Notes: generated by a model not told the origin, from the sequence alone. A stretch of DNA of 35,800 bases from CAIZLB01 sp039795875 (GCA_039795875.1 JBDKKY010000007.1:1-35800), one strand, 5' to 3'; shown: positions 7,291-15,153, numbered from the stretch's first letter. A program made the numbers and translations.

Positions 7291-7653
7291 CTACTTACCC
7301 GCCTTCCGTATCAAAATATCTTGCCCTGCGGCATTTTCCTTATAACTTTTAAACCCTACTTTTCGAAAGGCTTTTTGGGAAGCAATATTGGTCTTTTTAA
7401 TCTCAGCAAATAAAGGCTTATCAGCCAATCGGACAGACACCTGATTCAACGCCGCAGATCCTATTCCTTTTCCTTGAAGTGCTTGGTTGATGAACATGTT
7501 TATCCATAAGTCATCACTCTCCCCTCTTTTTTCAGTATAGATTTTACCCACTCGAACTTTTGCATAGTAAATATGCCAGTATTGTTCATACTTCTTATTC
7601 TTCCCTGCTTCCTTCAGTCTCACCTGCTTTGTAGACATTTTCATATTGACCAT
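7291..7653 (-). CDS. GNAT-family N-acetyltransferase
   Basis: A 120-residue GCN5-related acetyltransferase. The acetyl-CoA loop QALQGKGIGSAAL follows a strand ending NMFINQ, and the late NIASQKAFRKVGFK is the usual fourth motif. It is short for the family, with the N-terminal part reduced. The substrate cannot be told. Start: TATAGT lies 8 nt before the ATG at 7653, supporting it over in-frame ATGs at codons 4 and 6. It is read toward the HD gene, whose promoter begins just past this stop codon. Confidence 0.8.
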   Translation of the reverse strand: MVNMKMSTKQVRLKEAGKNKKYEQYWHIYYAKVRVGKIYTEKRGESDDLWINMFINQALQGKGIGSAALNQVSVRLADKPLFAEIKKTNIASQKAFRKVGFKSYKENAAGQDILIRKAGK

Positions 7654-7721
7654 ATACGGCCACTATAGCACAGTTTCGTCACGCCGAAGGCAACTCCGAT
7701 CGAGGACAAAAATAGTTTTGA

Positions 7722-7765
7722 CTTGCCGGACGAACTCTCGGAGAGAGTGAGGAGGCAGAAGAAAA
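7722..7765 (-). repeat. 44-bp dispersed repeat, copy 1
   Basis: Identical over 44 bp to 24774-24817. It contains the hairpin ACTCTC-GGA-GAGAGT inside an outer TGCC..GGCA. On the minus strand both copies directly follow a transcription terminator. Confidence 0.9.
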
Positions 7766-7793
7766 ATCACCTTGTCAGAAGACAAGGTGATTT
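7758..7793 (-). terminator. Terminator of the sigma-factor operon
   Basis: Perfect 13-bp stem AAATCACCTTGTC / GACAAGGTGATTT with a 4-nt loop, followed on the minus strand by TTCTTCT. Confidence 0.88.
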
Positions 7794-7806
7794 ATTCTGT
7801 TCAAAA

Positions 7807-8058
7807 CTATTTTTGTCCAAGATCGGTTCCCTGCATCAATTCAGCCAACCTTGCCCTATGCTCCTTCATCACAAACATAGTCGCCTCCATCTGGCCTTTA
7901 CCTTTAGCTACTTCGGCTTGAATCTTTTCACCAATAACTTTAAAAAACTCGGGGTCTTTTTGCACCAGAGTCATAATCTTCTCTTGTTGATCCTTAGGAA
8001 CATCCTTAAGCTGTCGCTTCAGTAATTGTTTTGTAAGAAAATCTTTAAAAAATGCCAT
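7807..8058 (-). CDS. Small soluble protein of the sigma-factor operon
   Basis: 83 residues, no family recognised. It is mostly helical, charged (many Lys, Glu and Gln), with no cysteines, signal peptide or membrane segment. It follows the sigma-linked membrane protein by 6 nt and precedes the operon terminator, so it is co-transcribed with the ECF sigma factor and may belong to the same response. Its last codons form one arm of a 26-bp inverted repeat. Confidence 0.75.
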   Translation of the reverse strand: MAFFKDFLTKQLLKRQLKDVPKDQQEKIMTLVQKDPEFFKVIGEKIQAEVAKGKGQMEATMFVMKEHRARLAELMQGTDLGQK

Positions 8059-8064
8059 AGGCCT

Positions 8065-8964
8065 CTACTTTAACAGAAGGAGTCTAACCTCTGCAACTAT
8101 ACGGTCGCAGGCTTGGAGTGTTATAACAGTTTCTTCGATTTTGCTTTCGGCTAAATATTTTTCAGCTTTTTCAAGAGTTGCTCGAGCATCAGCAATCAAG
8201 GGTGAACTTGATGATGTGCTGGCGAATCCGTCTAATTCTTTCTTAAGTCCATCGATCTTAACCTGTAGGTCAGCAACTAGTGTTGATGTAGCTGATGATG
8301 TACCAAAAGCAATATTTACTCTCTCTTTCTTTTCTAGTTCAACTCGTAGATCGGTTGCCGCAAAAACTTCTTCAGCAACAGCAGGAGACATAGCAAACAG
8401 TTCATCGGCTTTTAGAGCAGCTTCAAGGTCAAGAGCGATCTCTTTGGCTTCTGCAATCTTATTTTCCTTAACAAGAGCAGCAACTCGGTTTCGGACCTCT
8501 TGGGATCGAACGGATACCTGAGAAGCAAGAGCTGTTTTTTGAGAATCGTCTTCTGATGACTTCAACTCAGAAATACCTCGTTGTGCTCGTGAGAGCGACA
8601 ACTTGGCTTCGATGGCTGATTGAGTGGCAACAATCTCGTTCTTAGTATTATTAAAATCTTCAAACCATGATTTGAGTTTTAGAGAAAAAGCATCTGAATA
8701 GTTTGCAAAAAATGCAATCAGAATAATTGGCAGTGCGTACATCCCGTATTGGATTCTTCGTCGAAAGAATATTGAGAAAGAATTTACAAACGGTGAGGCT
8801 ACACGGTGTGCATATTTTGGAGTAGCAACCGGATTAGAAATGATTCGAGCAAAGAGATTGTGTTTTTCAGCATCAGTCAAAGACAACGATTTCTTAAATC
8901 GTGGAGAAAGATGGCTTTTTAGGCCTTCTAGCATATGGGGAATGTTGTCTTTGTTGTTTAACAT
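8065..8964 (-). CDS. Single-pass membrane protein, putative anti-sigma factor
   Basis: 299 residues. An N-terminal cytoplasmic part of about 75 residues is followed by one membrane helix (YGMYALPIILIAFFANY, about 74-90). A long extracellular alanine/lysine/glutamate-rich region follows, predicted to be helical or coiled-coil. Such topology directly downstream of an ECF sigma gene (39-nt gap) is the usual layout of an anti-sigma factor, with the cytoplasmic part holding sigma and the outer part sensing. I see no zinc-binding HxxxCxxC motif. Similar DUF5667-type proteins occur in Patescibacteria; that family call is tentative. Confidence 0.65.
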   Translation of the reverse strand: MLNNKDNIPHMLEGLKSHLSPRFKKSLSLTDAEKHNLFARIISNPVATPKYAHRVASPFVNSFSIFFRRRIQYGMYALPIILIAFFANYSDAFSLKLKSWFEDFNNTKNEIVATQSAIEAKLSLSRAQRGISELKSSEDDSQKTALASQVSVRSQEVRNRVAALVKENKIAEAKEIALDLEAALKADELFAMSPAVAEEVFAATDLRVELEKKERVNIAFGTSSATSTLVADLQVKIDGLKKELDGFASTSSSSPLIADARATLEKAEKYLAESKIEETVITLQACDRIVAEVRLLLLK

Positions 8965-9003
8965 TGTTGTTAATTGAATTTCTCAGCGTTTTGAATATAT
9001 GTA

Positions 9004-9618
9004 TTACGTCACGTGTTTCTTAAGTGTCTCAATAACGCGATGAAGTTTGACTGAAATCGTGTTCTCTCTTTCACCTAAGGCGGTAGCCATCTCTGGTATC
9101 GTCATATCTTCGATGTATCTCATGTAGAGCAATTCTTGCTGTTCCGGCTTTAAGGTCTTGATCTTTTCGATGACATACTTGTGAGTCAAAGAGGTTTCCG
9201 TCCCGGAAGTGACATCCTCGTCGGATTCCACATCTGTTTCGTACCCTTCTTCGATCATACTATCGAGAGAATAGCTCTTCTTTGACCGATATTGGTCAAT
9301 GATCGAGTTTCGAAGGGATTTGAATAAAAAAGCACGGTGGTTCACAACCCCCTTCTCGGCATGTTTTTCAGGGTTTTCTCGTATATTTTTTAAATAGGCG
9401 AAATAGTTTGCATAGACATCTTGAACGACATCTACCGCTTTTTCCTGATCTGTAAGCCGAAAATAGGCGAATTTTATCAAAGTATCGACATGTTCGTAAT
9501 ATATAGATTCAAAGAGCTTTTGAAAGTCTGATTCTGAAATAGACCCTATATTATCAGCCTTTTCTGCTGGTTTTTGTGATCCGGGCATATGGGGTTGATG
9601 AGAATGGTCCGCTTTCAT
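9004..9618 (-). CDS. ECF-type RNA polymerase sigma factor
   Basis: 204 residues with the two-domain sigma-70 architecture. Region 2 is at about 35-105 (FQKLFESIYYEHVDTLIKFA, DVVQDVYANYFAYL, and FLFKSLRNSIIDQYR). Region 4 is at about 150-204 (LKPEQQELLYMRYIEDMTIP followed by a helix-turn-helix). An acidic linker (about 118-135) separates them and the first 30 residues are a polar extension. There is no region 1.1 or 3, so it is an alternative sigma factor. It is first in an operon with a membrane protein and an 83-residue protein, and is probably controlled by the former. Confidence 0.92.
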   Translation of the reverse strand: MKADHSHQPHMPGSQKPAEKADNIGSISESDFQKLFESIYYEHVDTLIKFAYFRLTDQEKAVDVVQDVYANYFAYLKNIRENPEKHAEKGVVNHRAFLFKSLRNSIIDQYRSKKSYSLDSMIEEGYETDVESDEDVTSGTETSLTHKYVIEKIKTLKPEQQELLYMRYIEDMTIPEMATALGERENTISVKLHRVIETLKKHVT

Positions 9619-9662
9619 ATAAGATAACGTAAAATATGACTATATATTACAGATTTATACTC

Positions 9663-10127
9663 TTAGAGCACGTCCGCGCCAGAAAGGCGCAGGTCCATGA
9701 GTACAAACTCTTGATTAGCATAGTAATTTGGCAAAACAGCCCTTATTTTAAAGCCAAATTTCTCGTAAAAGGGTCGCGCTTTCCAGTGCATACCTGTTTC
9801 GAGCTTAATGACGTGACATTCTTTGTGTCTGGCTGCATCGATCACGTGGCCGATCAAGACTTTGCCTATACCCTTACCTCGTTCACTCAGTTTTACGATA
9901 ACCGCGTCCAATGCCGCAACCCCATTGTTAGTTTCCATCACGACATAGCCCACGACAGCATCTTCTTCGTCACGAGCTACATAGATGTATTTTTTCTTTG
10001 AATATTCTTTGGATACTTCGCCAATATGTTCGCCATCTGAAAGAGCCCATTCGGTTGTATTGAATTCCTCCAATACCTCTCCGTGCTTCTTTAAATCAAA
10101 CTCTTTAATGCGAACTTCTTTAGGCAT
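9663..10127 (-). CDS. GNAT-family N-acetyltransferase
   Basis: A 154-residue acetyltransferase with clear GNAT motifs: VARDEEDAVVGYVVMET (strands 2-3), DAVIVKLSERGKGIGKVLIGH (acetyl-CoA loop) and WKARPFYEKFGFKI (motif B). The substrate is unknown; proteins of this size often modify small amines or ribosomal proteins. It is unrelated in detail to the GNAT at 7291. A TTGATC-N18-TATGCT promoter lies about 13 nt upstream of the start. It is read in the same direction as leuS but separated from it by 50 nt. Confidence 0.85.
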   Translation of the reverse strand: MPKEVRIKEFDLKKHGEVLEEFNTTEWALSDGEHIGEVSKEYSKKKYIYVARDEEDAVVGYVVMETNNGVAALDAVIVKLSERGKGIGKVLIGHVIDAARHKECHVIKLETGMHWKARPFYEKFGFKIRAVLPNYYANQEFVLMDLRLSGADVL

Positions 10128-10177
10128 GATATATCAGTCTAGCATAAGTTTATGAACAGTGTTTGATCAAAACAGAC

Positions 10178-12760
10178 TTATGGTTTGATGACAATACTTA
10201 CAATTTTATCCTTAACATATATGGTTTTTATAATTTCTTTACCTTCTACGTGCGATTGAACTATAGCCAACGCTTTGTCTACAATTTCTTTTTCTGAATC
10301 CCCTACTTCTACCTCGACTTCACCTCGTAATTTTCCATTTACTTGAATACCAATAATGATTGTATCCGCTAAAACTTTCTTAGCATCAAACTTTGGCCAT
10401 TCACTGATATGAATTGATTTCTTATTTCCTAATTTGGTCCATAATTCTTCAGCGACATGTGATGCAAATGGCGCAATCAATTTTAAGAAGGTCTCAAAAT
10501 CTTTTTTGTTTATTTTTTCTTGAGGTTCCAATTCATTTAACAAAATCATAAGAGCAGCGACAGCGGTGTTAAAGGAAAATGTATCGATATCTGAAGTTAT
10601 TTTCTTAATTGTTTTATGAATATGAGAAATAACTTTTGCATCAGTTTTTACTGCATTTTTCATATCAACTTTATCTGCCAATCGCCACACTCGATCAACA
10701 AAACGTCGTGTGCCAATAATGCTATCAGTACTCCACGGCAATGATGAATCGAACGGACCTATGAACATTTCATACAATCTAAAAGCGTCAGATCCATACG
10801 TAGCAACACATTCATCAGGATTTACTACATTTCCCCAACTCTTACTCATCTTCCGTCCGTCAGAGGCTAGGATCATGCCTTGATTACGCAAAGCTTTAAA
10901 AGGCTCGTCAGTTGGAACCAATCCGTAATCAAACAAAAACTTGTGCCAGAATCGTGAATATAATAAGTGGCCAGTTGCATGTTCTGTTCCTCCTATATAC
11001 ATATCAACATCTCTCCACAATTTTAAAGCGGCAGGACTCGCAAAGGCAGATTTATTTTTCGGGTCCATATATCGCAAGAAATACCATGATGAACCAGCCC
11101 AACCAGGCATAGTATTGGTCTCGTATCCGGCCTTTATCCATGAAGGAATGCCTGCTAGTGGGGACTCTCCTGTTCCTATCGGTTCGTATGATTTTACGTT
11201 GGGTAAATTCAAAGGCAATTCCGATGTCTTCAACGGAATAACATTGCCTTCTTTGTCATGTTTAAGAGGAATAGGCTCACCCCAATATCGTTGTCGAGCA
11301 AAAATAGCATCTCGCATTTTATAATTTATTTTTCGAGTGGCGAAGCCTTTCTCGACAAGGTGATTGATCACATCTTCTCGTACTTCTCCCCATTTTCGTC
11401 CAGCAAATCTAGCTGGCTGTTGCATGATTCCGTTGGGGTCTTTGACATAGGCAAATTCCAAGGCTTTGACTTTCTTGGCCAACTCTTTGTCGGCCGGCAA
11501 CATCACGACGTTTAAAGGAATATTAAACTTCTTAGCAAAAGCAAAATCGCGCTCATCGTGCACACTGGCATTCACTATGCCTGTTCCATAGTCAGCGACT
11601 ACATACGATGCAATCCAGATCGGCAAATCTCTCCCTGTATCAGCAAAACTCTTGATATATCGTCCTGTGAAAATTCCGTCCATTTCCTTATCCATATCGA
11701 ACTTGTTCTGGGATTTCTTCTTTTTAATTTTATCGACAAATGCCATCACTGACTTCTCATGCTCTGTACCTTTTACCAACTCTACTACCAATGGGTGCTC
11801 CGGAGCGATGACAGTAAAAGTTTCCGCATGGTATGTTTGCGGCACAGAGTTGTACATTTGCACCGGAATATCCAAATCTTTGATGACGCATTTGAAATTT
11901 ACTCCGACACTTTTTCCAATCCAATTTGTTTGAATAGTTTTAACTTGATTTGACCAGTCCAATTTCTCCAATCCAGATAATAATCTATCGGCGTAGGCTG
12001 AGATGCGCATGAACCATTGTCGCATCTGTTTCTTTTCAACAGGAAAGCCTCCACGCTCACTTTTGCCGTTGATGATTTCATCATTGGCCAGTACCGTTCC
12101 TAAACCAGGACACCAGTTTACTTCACTGTATCCTTCATAGGCCAAACGATATTCCATCAAGATCTTGGCTTTCTCTATTTTTGAGAGAGATTTCCATTCT
12201 TTGGCGGTAAATCGTTTTTCTCCTGAGACACCGTCACCTTTCGCCTTAAAGATAGCTTCAAGTGTCTCGATAGGCCGCGCTTTATTTTTCTTTTGATCAT
12301 ACCAACTATTATACAGTTTTATGAAGATCCATTGTGTCCATTTGTAAAATTCGGGATCTGCAGTTGATACTCTTCGTGACCAATCATATGAAAGACCAAT
12401 AATAGACAATTGTTTTTCAAATGTCTTTATGTTGTCTTGTACTGCCTTACTTGGATGAATCTTATTCTTGATAGCGTATTGCTCTGCAGCCAAGCCGAAA
12501 GCATCGTATCCCATTGGGTGGAGTACGTTATATCCTTGCATGCGCTTCATGCGTGCGTATACATCGCTGGCTACATATCCTCGGGGGTGACCCACATGCA
12601 GACCTGCCCCTGACGGATACGGGAACATATCAAGCACATACATTTTCTTTTTCTTAGCGTTTTGAGCTGTTTTATAGGTCTCTTTTTTTTGCCATTCTTT
12701 CTGCCATTTGGCGTCTAACTTCTTGTGATCGTAGAAATGATTATTCATAGGTGATTTCAT
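10178..12760 (-). CDS. leuS: Leucyl-tRNA synthetase
   Basis: Charges tRNA-Leu. The 860-residue class Ia synthetase has the HIGH motif as HVGH (55-58) after MFPYPSGAGL. Its editing domain (about 230-430) includes the SVHDERDFAFAKKF region, the second signature is KMSKS in GRKMSKSWGN (about 640), and a C-terminal anticodon-binding domain follows. Start: the ATG at 12760 has an extended -10 (TGATATATT) ending 7 nt upstream; an ATG four codons in also fits. Upstream lies a leucine-rich 23-codon leader ORF (12870-12941) followed by an intrinsic terminator (12790-12831). Much of its transcription is therefore probably attenuated in response to leucyl-tRNA. The near-start -10 may allow some bypass. 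Confidence 0.97.
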   Translation of the reverse strand: MKSPMNNHFYDHKKLDAKWQKEWQKKETYKTAQNAKKKKMYVLDMFPYPSGAGLHVGHPRGYVASDVYARMKRMQGYNVLHPMGYDAFGLAAEQYAIKNKIHPSKAVQDNIKTFEKQLSIIGLSYDWSRRVSTADPEFYKWTQWIFIKLYNSWYDQKKNKARPIETLEAIFKAKGDGVSGEKRFTAKEWKSLSKIEKAKILMEYRLAYEGYSEVNWCPGLGTVLANDEIINGKSERGGFPVEKKQMRQWFMRISAYADRLLSGLEKLDWSNQVKTIQTNWIGKSVGVNFKCVIKDLDIPVQMYNSVPQTYHAETFTVIAPEHPLVVELVKGTEHEKSVMAFVDKIKKKKSQNKFDMDKEMDGIFTGRYIKSFADTGRDLPIWIASYVVADYGTGIVNASVHDERDFAFAKKFNIPLNVVMLPADKELAKKVKALEFAYVKDPNGIMQQPARFAGRKWGEVREDVINHLVEKGFATRKINYKMRDAIFARQRYWGEPIPLKHDKEGNVIPLKTSELPLNLPNVKSYEPIGTGESPLAGIPSWIKAGYETNTMPGWAGSSWYFLRYMDPKNKSAFASPAALKLWRDVDMYIGGTEHATGHLLYSRFWHKFLFDYGLVPTDEPFKALRNQGMILASDGRKMSKSWGNVVNPDECVATYGSDAFRLYEMFIGPFDSSLPWSTDSIIGTRRFVDRVWRLADKVDMKNAVKTDAKVISHIHKTIKKITSDIDTFSFNTAVAALMILLNELEPQEKINKKDFETFLKLIAPFASHVAEELWTKLGNKKSIHISEWPKFDAKKVLADTIIIGIQVNGKLRGEVEVEVGDSEKEIVDKALAIVQSHVEGKEIIKTIYVKDKIVSIVIKP

Positions 12761-12789
12761 AAAGGTTAATATATCATATTTGATTAGGT

Positions 12790-12831
12790 TAAATTAAAGA
12801 CCAGCTTTGTGATCGGGGTGAAGCTGGTCTT
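12790..12831 (-). terminator. Attenuator terminator upstream of leuS
   Basis: Perfect 11-bp stem AAGACCAGCTT / AAGCTGGTCTT with a loop containing CACCCCG, then TTTAATTT. It lies between the leucine leader ORF and leuS. Ten nt spanning the 5' arm and loop (CTTCACCCCG) can pair with CGGGGTGAGG in the leader ORF (12884-12893), giving a mutually exclusive antiterminator. Confidence 0.85.
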
Positions 12832-12869
12832 GTGAATTTCTTTAGCCTTTCTCAAGAAGTTCCTAAAGT

Positions 12870-12941
12870 TTAGTACAAAGACACCTCACCCCGTCGAAGA
12901 GGTAGGCTGAGTAGCAGGTTTGTACCGTTAACTTTATTCAT
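12870..12941 (-). CDS. Leucine-rich leader peptide of the leuS attenuator
   Basis: 23 codons, MNKVNGTNLLLSLPLRRGEV then SLY. Leucines are at codons 9, 10, 11, 13, 15 and 22, with codons CTG, CTA, CTC, CTA, CTT and TTG, so shortage of several tRNA-Leu species would stall ribosomes here. A ribosome stalled at codons 9-11 would cover ACCTC (12899-12903), which otherwise pairs with GAGGT (12883-12887), and leave CGGGGTGAGG free to form the antiterminator. A ribosome reaching the stop would cover that segment and let the terminator fold. GTACAAA/TTTGTAC closes the leader hairpin. The ATG is 8 nt after the -10, so the peptide is itself leaderless. Confidence 0.82.
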   Translation of the reverse strand: MNKVNGTNLLLSLPLRRGEVSLY

Positions 12942-12949
12942 ATATGTAG

Positions 12950-12978
12950 AATATATACCCCAGGGCCGGAAAAGGCAA
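12950..12978 (-). promoter_or_regulatory. Promoter of the leuS leader transcript
   Basis: Minus strand TTGCCT (12973-12978), 17-nt spacer, TATATT (12950-12955). It is divergent from the rpsU promoter. Confidence 0.72.
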
Positions 12979-13009
12979 TCCGGAAGCCGAAAACCCTTAT
13001 TCCAGTTGC

Positions 13010-13038
13010 CTCAATGCCCAAGATATGCTATGGTATTC
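13010..13038 (+). promoter_or_regulatory. Promoter of rpsU
   Basis: TTGCCT, a 17-nt spacer, then TATGGT ending 8 nt before the ATG at 13043, implying a leaderless mRNA. It uses the same TTGCCT -35 as the divergent leuS leader promoter. Confidence 0.6.
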
Positions 13039-13042
13039 CAAT

Positions 13043-13285
13043 ATGTCATTAAACGTACAAATCGGTAAAAACCAAAACGAGTCACCTTCATCAGTGCTAC
13101 GACGTTTTACAAAGAAGGTTCAAGAGTGGGGCGGTCTAACAAAAGTTCGAAGTAAGAGATACGCAGAGCGATCTTTGTCATACTACAAGACAAAACAAGC
13201 AACTCTAAAGAAGATCAAAAAGAACAACGAACGAATGGCCGAGATCAAACTAGGCAAATTCTTTAACACAACAAAGTCTCGATAA
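13043..13285 (+). CDS. rpsU: Ribosomal protein bS21
   Basis: 80-residue basic protein of the small subunit. NESPSSVLRRFTKKVQEWGG then LTKVRSKRYAERS matches the bS21 pattern of a short helix, a Gly turn and a long basic helix. The ATG at 13043 is chosen over one six codons upstream (13025), because the upstream codons would overlap the promoter -10 box. ybeY starts one base after its stop. A perfect intrinsic terminator lies 50 nt into ybeY, so rpsU could be made in excess of the downstream genes. Confidence 0.85.
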   Translation: MSLNVQIGKNQNESPSSVLRRFTKKVQEWGGLTKVRSKRYAERSLSYYKTKQATLKKIKKNNERMAEIKLGKFFNTTKSR

Positions 13286-13286
13286 T

Positions 13287-13724
13287 ATGCGCGTACTTGT
13301 AGATACAGATACACTGTTAGCTACATATACCACCAAAAAAGCACCGGCTATTACTGGTGCTTTTTTGTCGACTGTTAAAAATACAATTCTTGGTAAGAAG
13401 TATGATTTGTCTATTTCATTTGTAGGTATTGAAAAGATGCGAGCGATTAACAAGATGAACAGAAAAATCGACAAAGCCACAGACATTCTTTCCTTCCCCA
13501 TCGAAGTTGGGCCACACGGTGTCGGAGAAATCTTCATCTGCATGGAAAAAGTTTTGAGTAAAAGTAAAATTTTTGAAATTTCGATGAAGAAATATCTAGA
13601 ATACGTGCTTTTGCATGGTATGGTTCATCTTTTAGGACATGATCACGGCGACAAAATGGATTTTGTGGAGAAAAAATATACTAAAAAACTTAACATATTC
13701 TATCCTTACAGGTATACTGATTAG
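13287..13724 (+). CDS. ybeY: Endoribonuclease YbeY (rRNA maturation)
   Basis: Single-strand endoribonuclease acting in 16S rRNA 3' maturation and ribosome quality control. The 145-residue protein has the zinc motif HGMVHLLGHDH with H110, H114 and H120, and the conserved KATDILSFP. It is typical in size. It starts directly after rpsU (overlap-like spacing of 1 nt) and precedes ftsA by 3 nt. Codons 17-27 (KKAPAITGAFL) are written in a sequence that is also a near-perfect terminator hairpin (13335-13366). Confidence 0.95.
   Translation: MRVLVDTDTLLATYTTKKAPAITGAFLSTVKNTILGKKYDLSISFVGIEKMRAINKMNRKIDKATDILSFPIEVGPHGVGEIFICMEKVLSKSKIFEISMKKYLEYVLLHGMVHLLGHDHGDKMDFVEKKYTKKLNIFYPYRYTD
13335..13366 (+). 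terminator. Intrinsic terminator inside ybeY
   Basis: A 13-bp stem AAAAAAGCACCGG / CTGGTGCTTTTTT (one G-U) with a 6-nt loop and a run of six T, lying wholly within ybeY codons 17-27. It is well placed to end rpsU transcripts and to set a lower level for ybeY-ftsA. Confidence 0.75.
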
Positions 13725-13727
13725 TAT

Positions 13728-15035
13728 ATGAAGAAAGCGGAACAAAATACGGCAGTACTCGAGGTAGGCACAAAGTCTGTCCGTATTTTGGTCTTAGATA
13801 ATCAGGATCCTGAAAAGAGAAAAATATTGGCCGCGGCGATGACGCCTATTCAGTATATGAAGAGAGGTATTCTTCTGAGTCCTGATGATTTGATTCAATC
13901 AATCCGTCTGGTTCTTTCAAGTATTCAAAAACAATATCTGCCAAAGATTACAGAGGTCTTGATTTCCCTTTCCGGCACAGCACTCAGCAGTATTGTCAGC
14001 AACGCACACACTGAGATCTCACAACGGGCAGGCGCGGTTGATGCGCGAACTATCGAACACCTATTTCAAAAAGTAGAAGACCGTATTCCTGAACACGTTA
14101 TTCAAAATAAAAAGATCGTACAAGTCATCGCACAGGAATATCGAGTTGATGCAAAACGGGTCCACGGTGACAAGGCTATTGGTCTTCGCGGTATCTCTAT
14201 AGAACTGAAAGCACTCTGTATTATGGTGCAAAAGCAACATTTGGAAAATATTTTGTATGCCTGTGAACAGTGCCACCTTGAGATCGAGGATGTATTGGTT
14301 GGACACTATAGTTATACGCAAACCATGGTTAAAGAAGCGGATCGTTTGGCCGGCGTCTGTATTGTAAACCTAGGGGCGGATACGGCTTCTGTCATTACAT
14401 ATGATGAAGGCATCCCTCTCTATTTTGAGGTTATTCCCCTTGGTTCTCAAGACATCACCAAAGACCTAGCTCTGGGCTTAAAAGTAACCATCGAGCGGGC
14501 AGAGCAGATCAAACTCAATCCACCAGTCGAACTGCAGAAGCTGGCAGTCGAATTGACTGAAATCATCGCCAAGAGACAAAAAACGGTTGGACGAAAAGAG
14601 CAGCGAGAGAAATCTCTATTCCTAAACTTGGAAGAAAAATATCACGAGGTTGTATTTGCTCGTTTGATTGATATTTTTGAATTGATTCAAAACCATTTGA
14701 AAAAAGTTCACAAGGATCGACTGCTCCCTGCCGGTATTCACATAACAGGTGCTGGAAATAAAACGGCCGATATCGACACAATCGCCAAAGAGATCCTCCA
14801 TTTGCCTGTACAGATTATTAAAGACGTGGATATTTATAAAAATATCAGCAAGCACAGACTCGGCGGTGAAAATATGCCTCCGTATTACTTGCCCGATTAT
14901 CTCTCTCCATACGCAACCGGCGTCTATTATCTACAGACTGAGGACCATGAGGAGTCAAGTACATATCGAAAGCACCAAAAACAAGGTTCTATACTAGGAC
15001 GAGTATTTTCTTGGTTTAAACAATTTTTGCCTTAA
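13728..15035 (+). CDS. ftsA: Cell-division protein FtsA
   Basis: Actin-like protein that tethers FtsZ to the membrane. The 435-residue protein shows NTAVLEVGTKSVRILVLD (phosphate-1), the inserted SHS2-type 1C domain (about 85-180), VNLGADTASVITYDEGIPLY (phosphate-2), GAGNKTADI (adenosine) and a C-terminal amphipathic helix ILGRVFSWFKQFLP for membrane binding. It lies between ybeY and ftsZ in the conserved ftsA-ftsZ order. The gap to ftsZ (118 nt) holds a separate ftsZ promoter region. Confidence 0.95.
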   Translation: MKKAEQNTAVLEVGTKSVRILVLDNQDPEKRKILAAAMTPIQYMKRGILLSPDDLIQSIRLVLSSIQKQYLPKITEVLISLSGTALSSIVSNAHTEISQRAGAVDARTIEHLFQKVEDRIPEHVIQNKKIVQVIAQEYRVDAKRVHGDKAIGLRGISIELKALCIMVQKQHLENILYACEQCHLEIEDVLVGHYSYTQTMVKEADRLAGVCIVNLGADTASVITYDEGIPLYFEVIPLGSQDITKDLALGLKVTIERAEQIKLNPPVELQKLAVELTEIIAKRQKTVGRKEQREKSLFLNLEEKYHEVVFARLIDIFELIQNHLKKVHKDRLLPAGIHITGAGNKTADIDTIAKEILHLPVQIIKDVDIYKNISKHRLGGENMPPYYLPDYLSPYATGVYYLQTEDHEESSTYRKHQKQGSILGRVFSWFKQFLP

Positions 15036-15140
15036 TTTTCCCAAAAACGCTTGAAAATAAAAGCTAAAATAGGAAATTTGATCTAAAAACCACGACACGG
15101 GGATCTCCTATCTCAAACTTCCCAACCGCTATAATTGTGG

Positions 15141-15146
15141 TATTAT
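15141..15146 (+). promoter_or_regulatory. -10 element of leaderless ftsZ
   Basis: TATTAT ends 7 nt before the ftsZ ATG. A second hexamer TATAAT occurs 12 nt earlier. No good -35 is obvious, so the choice of start site is uncertain. Confidence 0.45.
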
Positions 15147-15153
15147 TTCGAAC

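Larger units (their letters stand above)
7696..7826. repeat. 26-bp inverted repeat enclosing a 79-bp hairpin element
   Basis: Arms 7696-7721 and 7801-7826 match at 24 of 26 positions (CCGATC, two mismatches, then GGACAAAAATAGTTTTGA). The right arm is the 3' end of the 83-residue gene including its stop, so the left arm is an inverted copy of that gene end. Between them lie a 44-bp repeat (7722-7765, also at 24774) and a terminator hairpin. Confidence 0.85.

Noticed and set aside
7663..7700. An extra gene between the GNAT and the 44-bp repeat
   Set aside because: Short, no ORF; explained by the GNAT promoter and the inverted repeat.
8141..8521. Plus-strand ORF of 126 codons inside the membrane-protein gene
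   Set aside because: Ser/Ala-rich shadow of the real minus-strand frame, with no promoter or start context.
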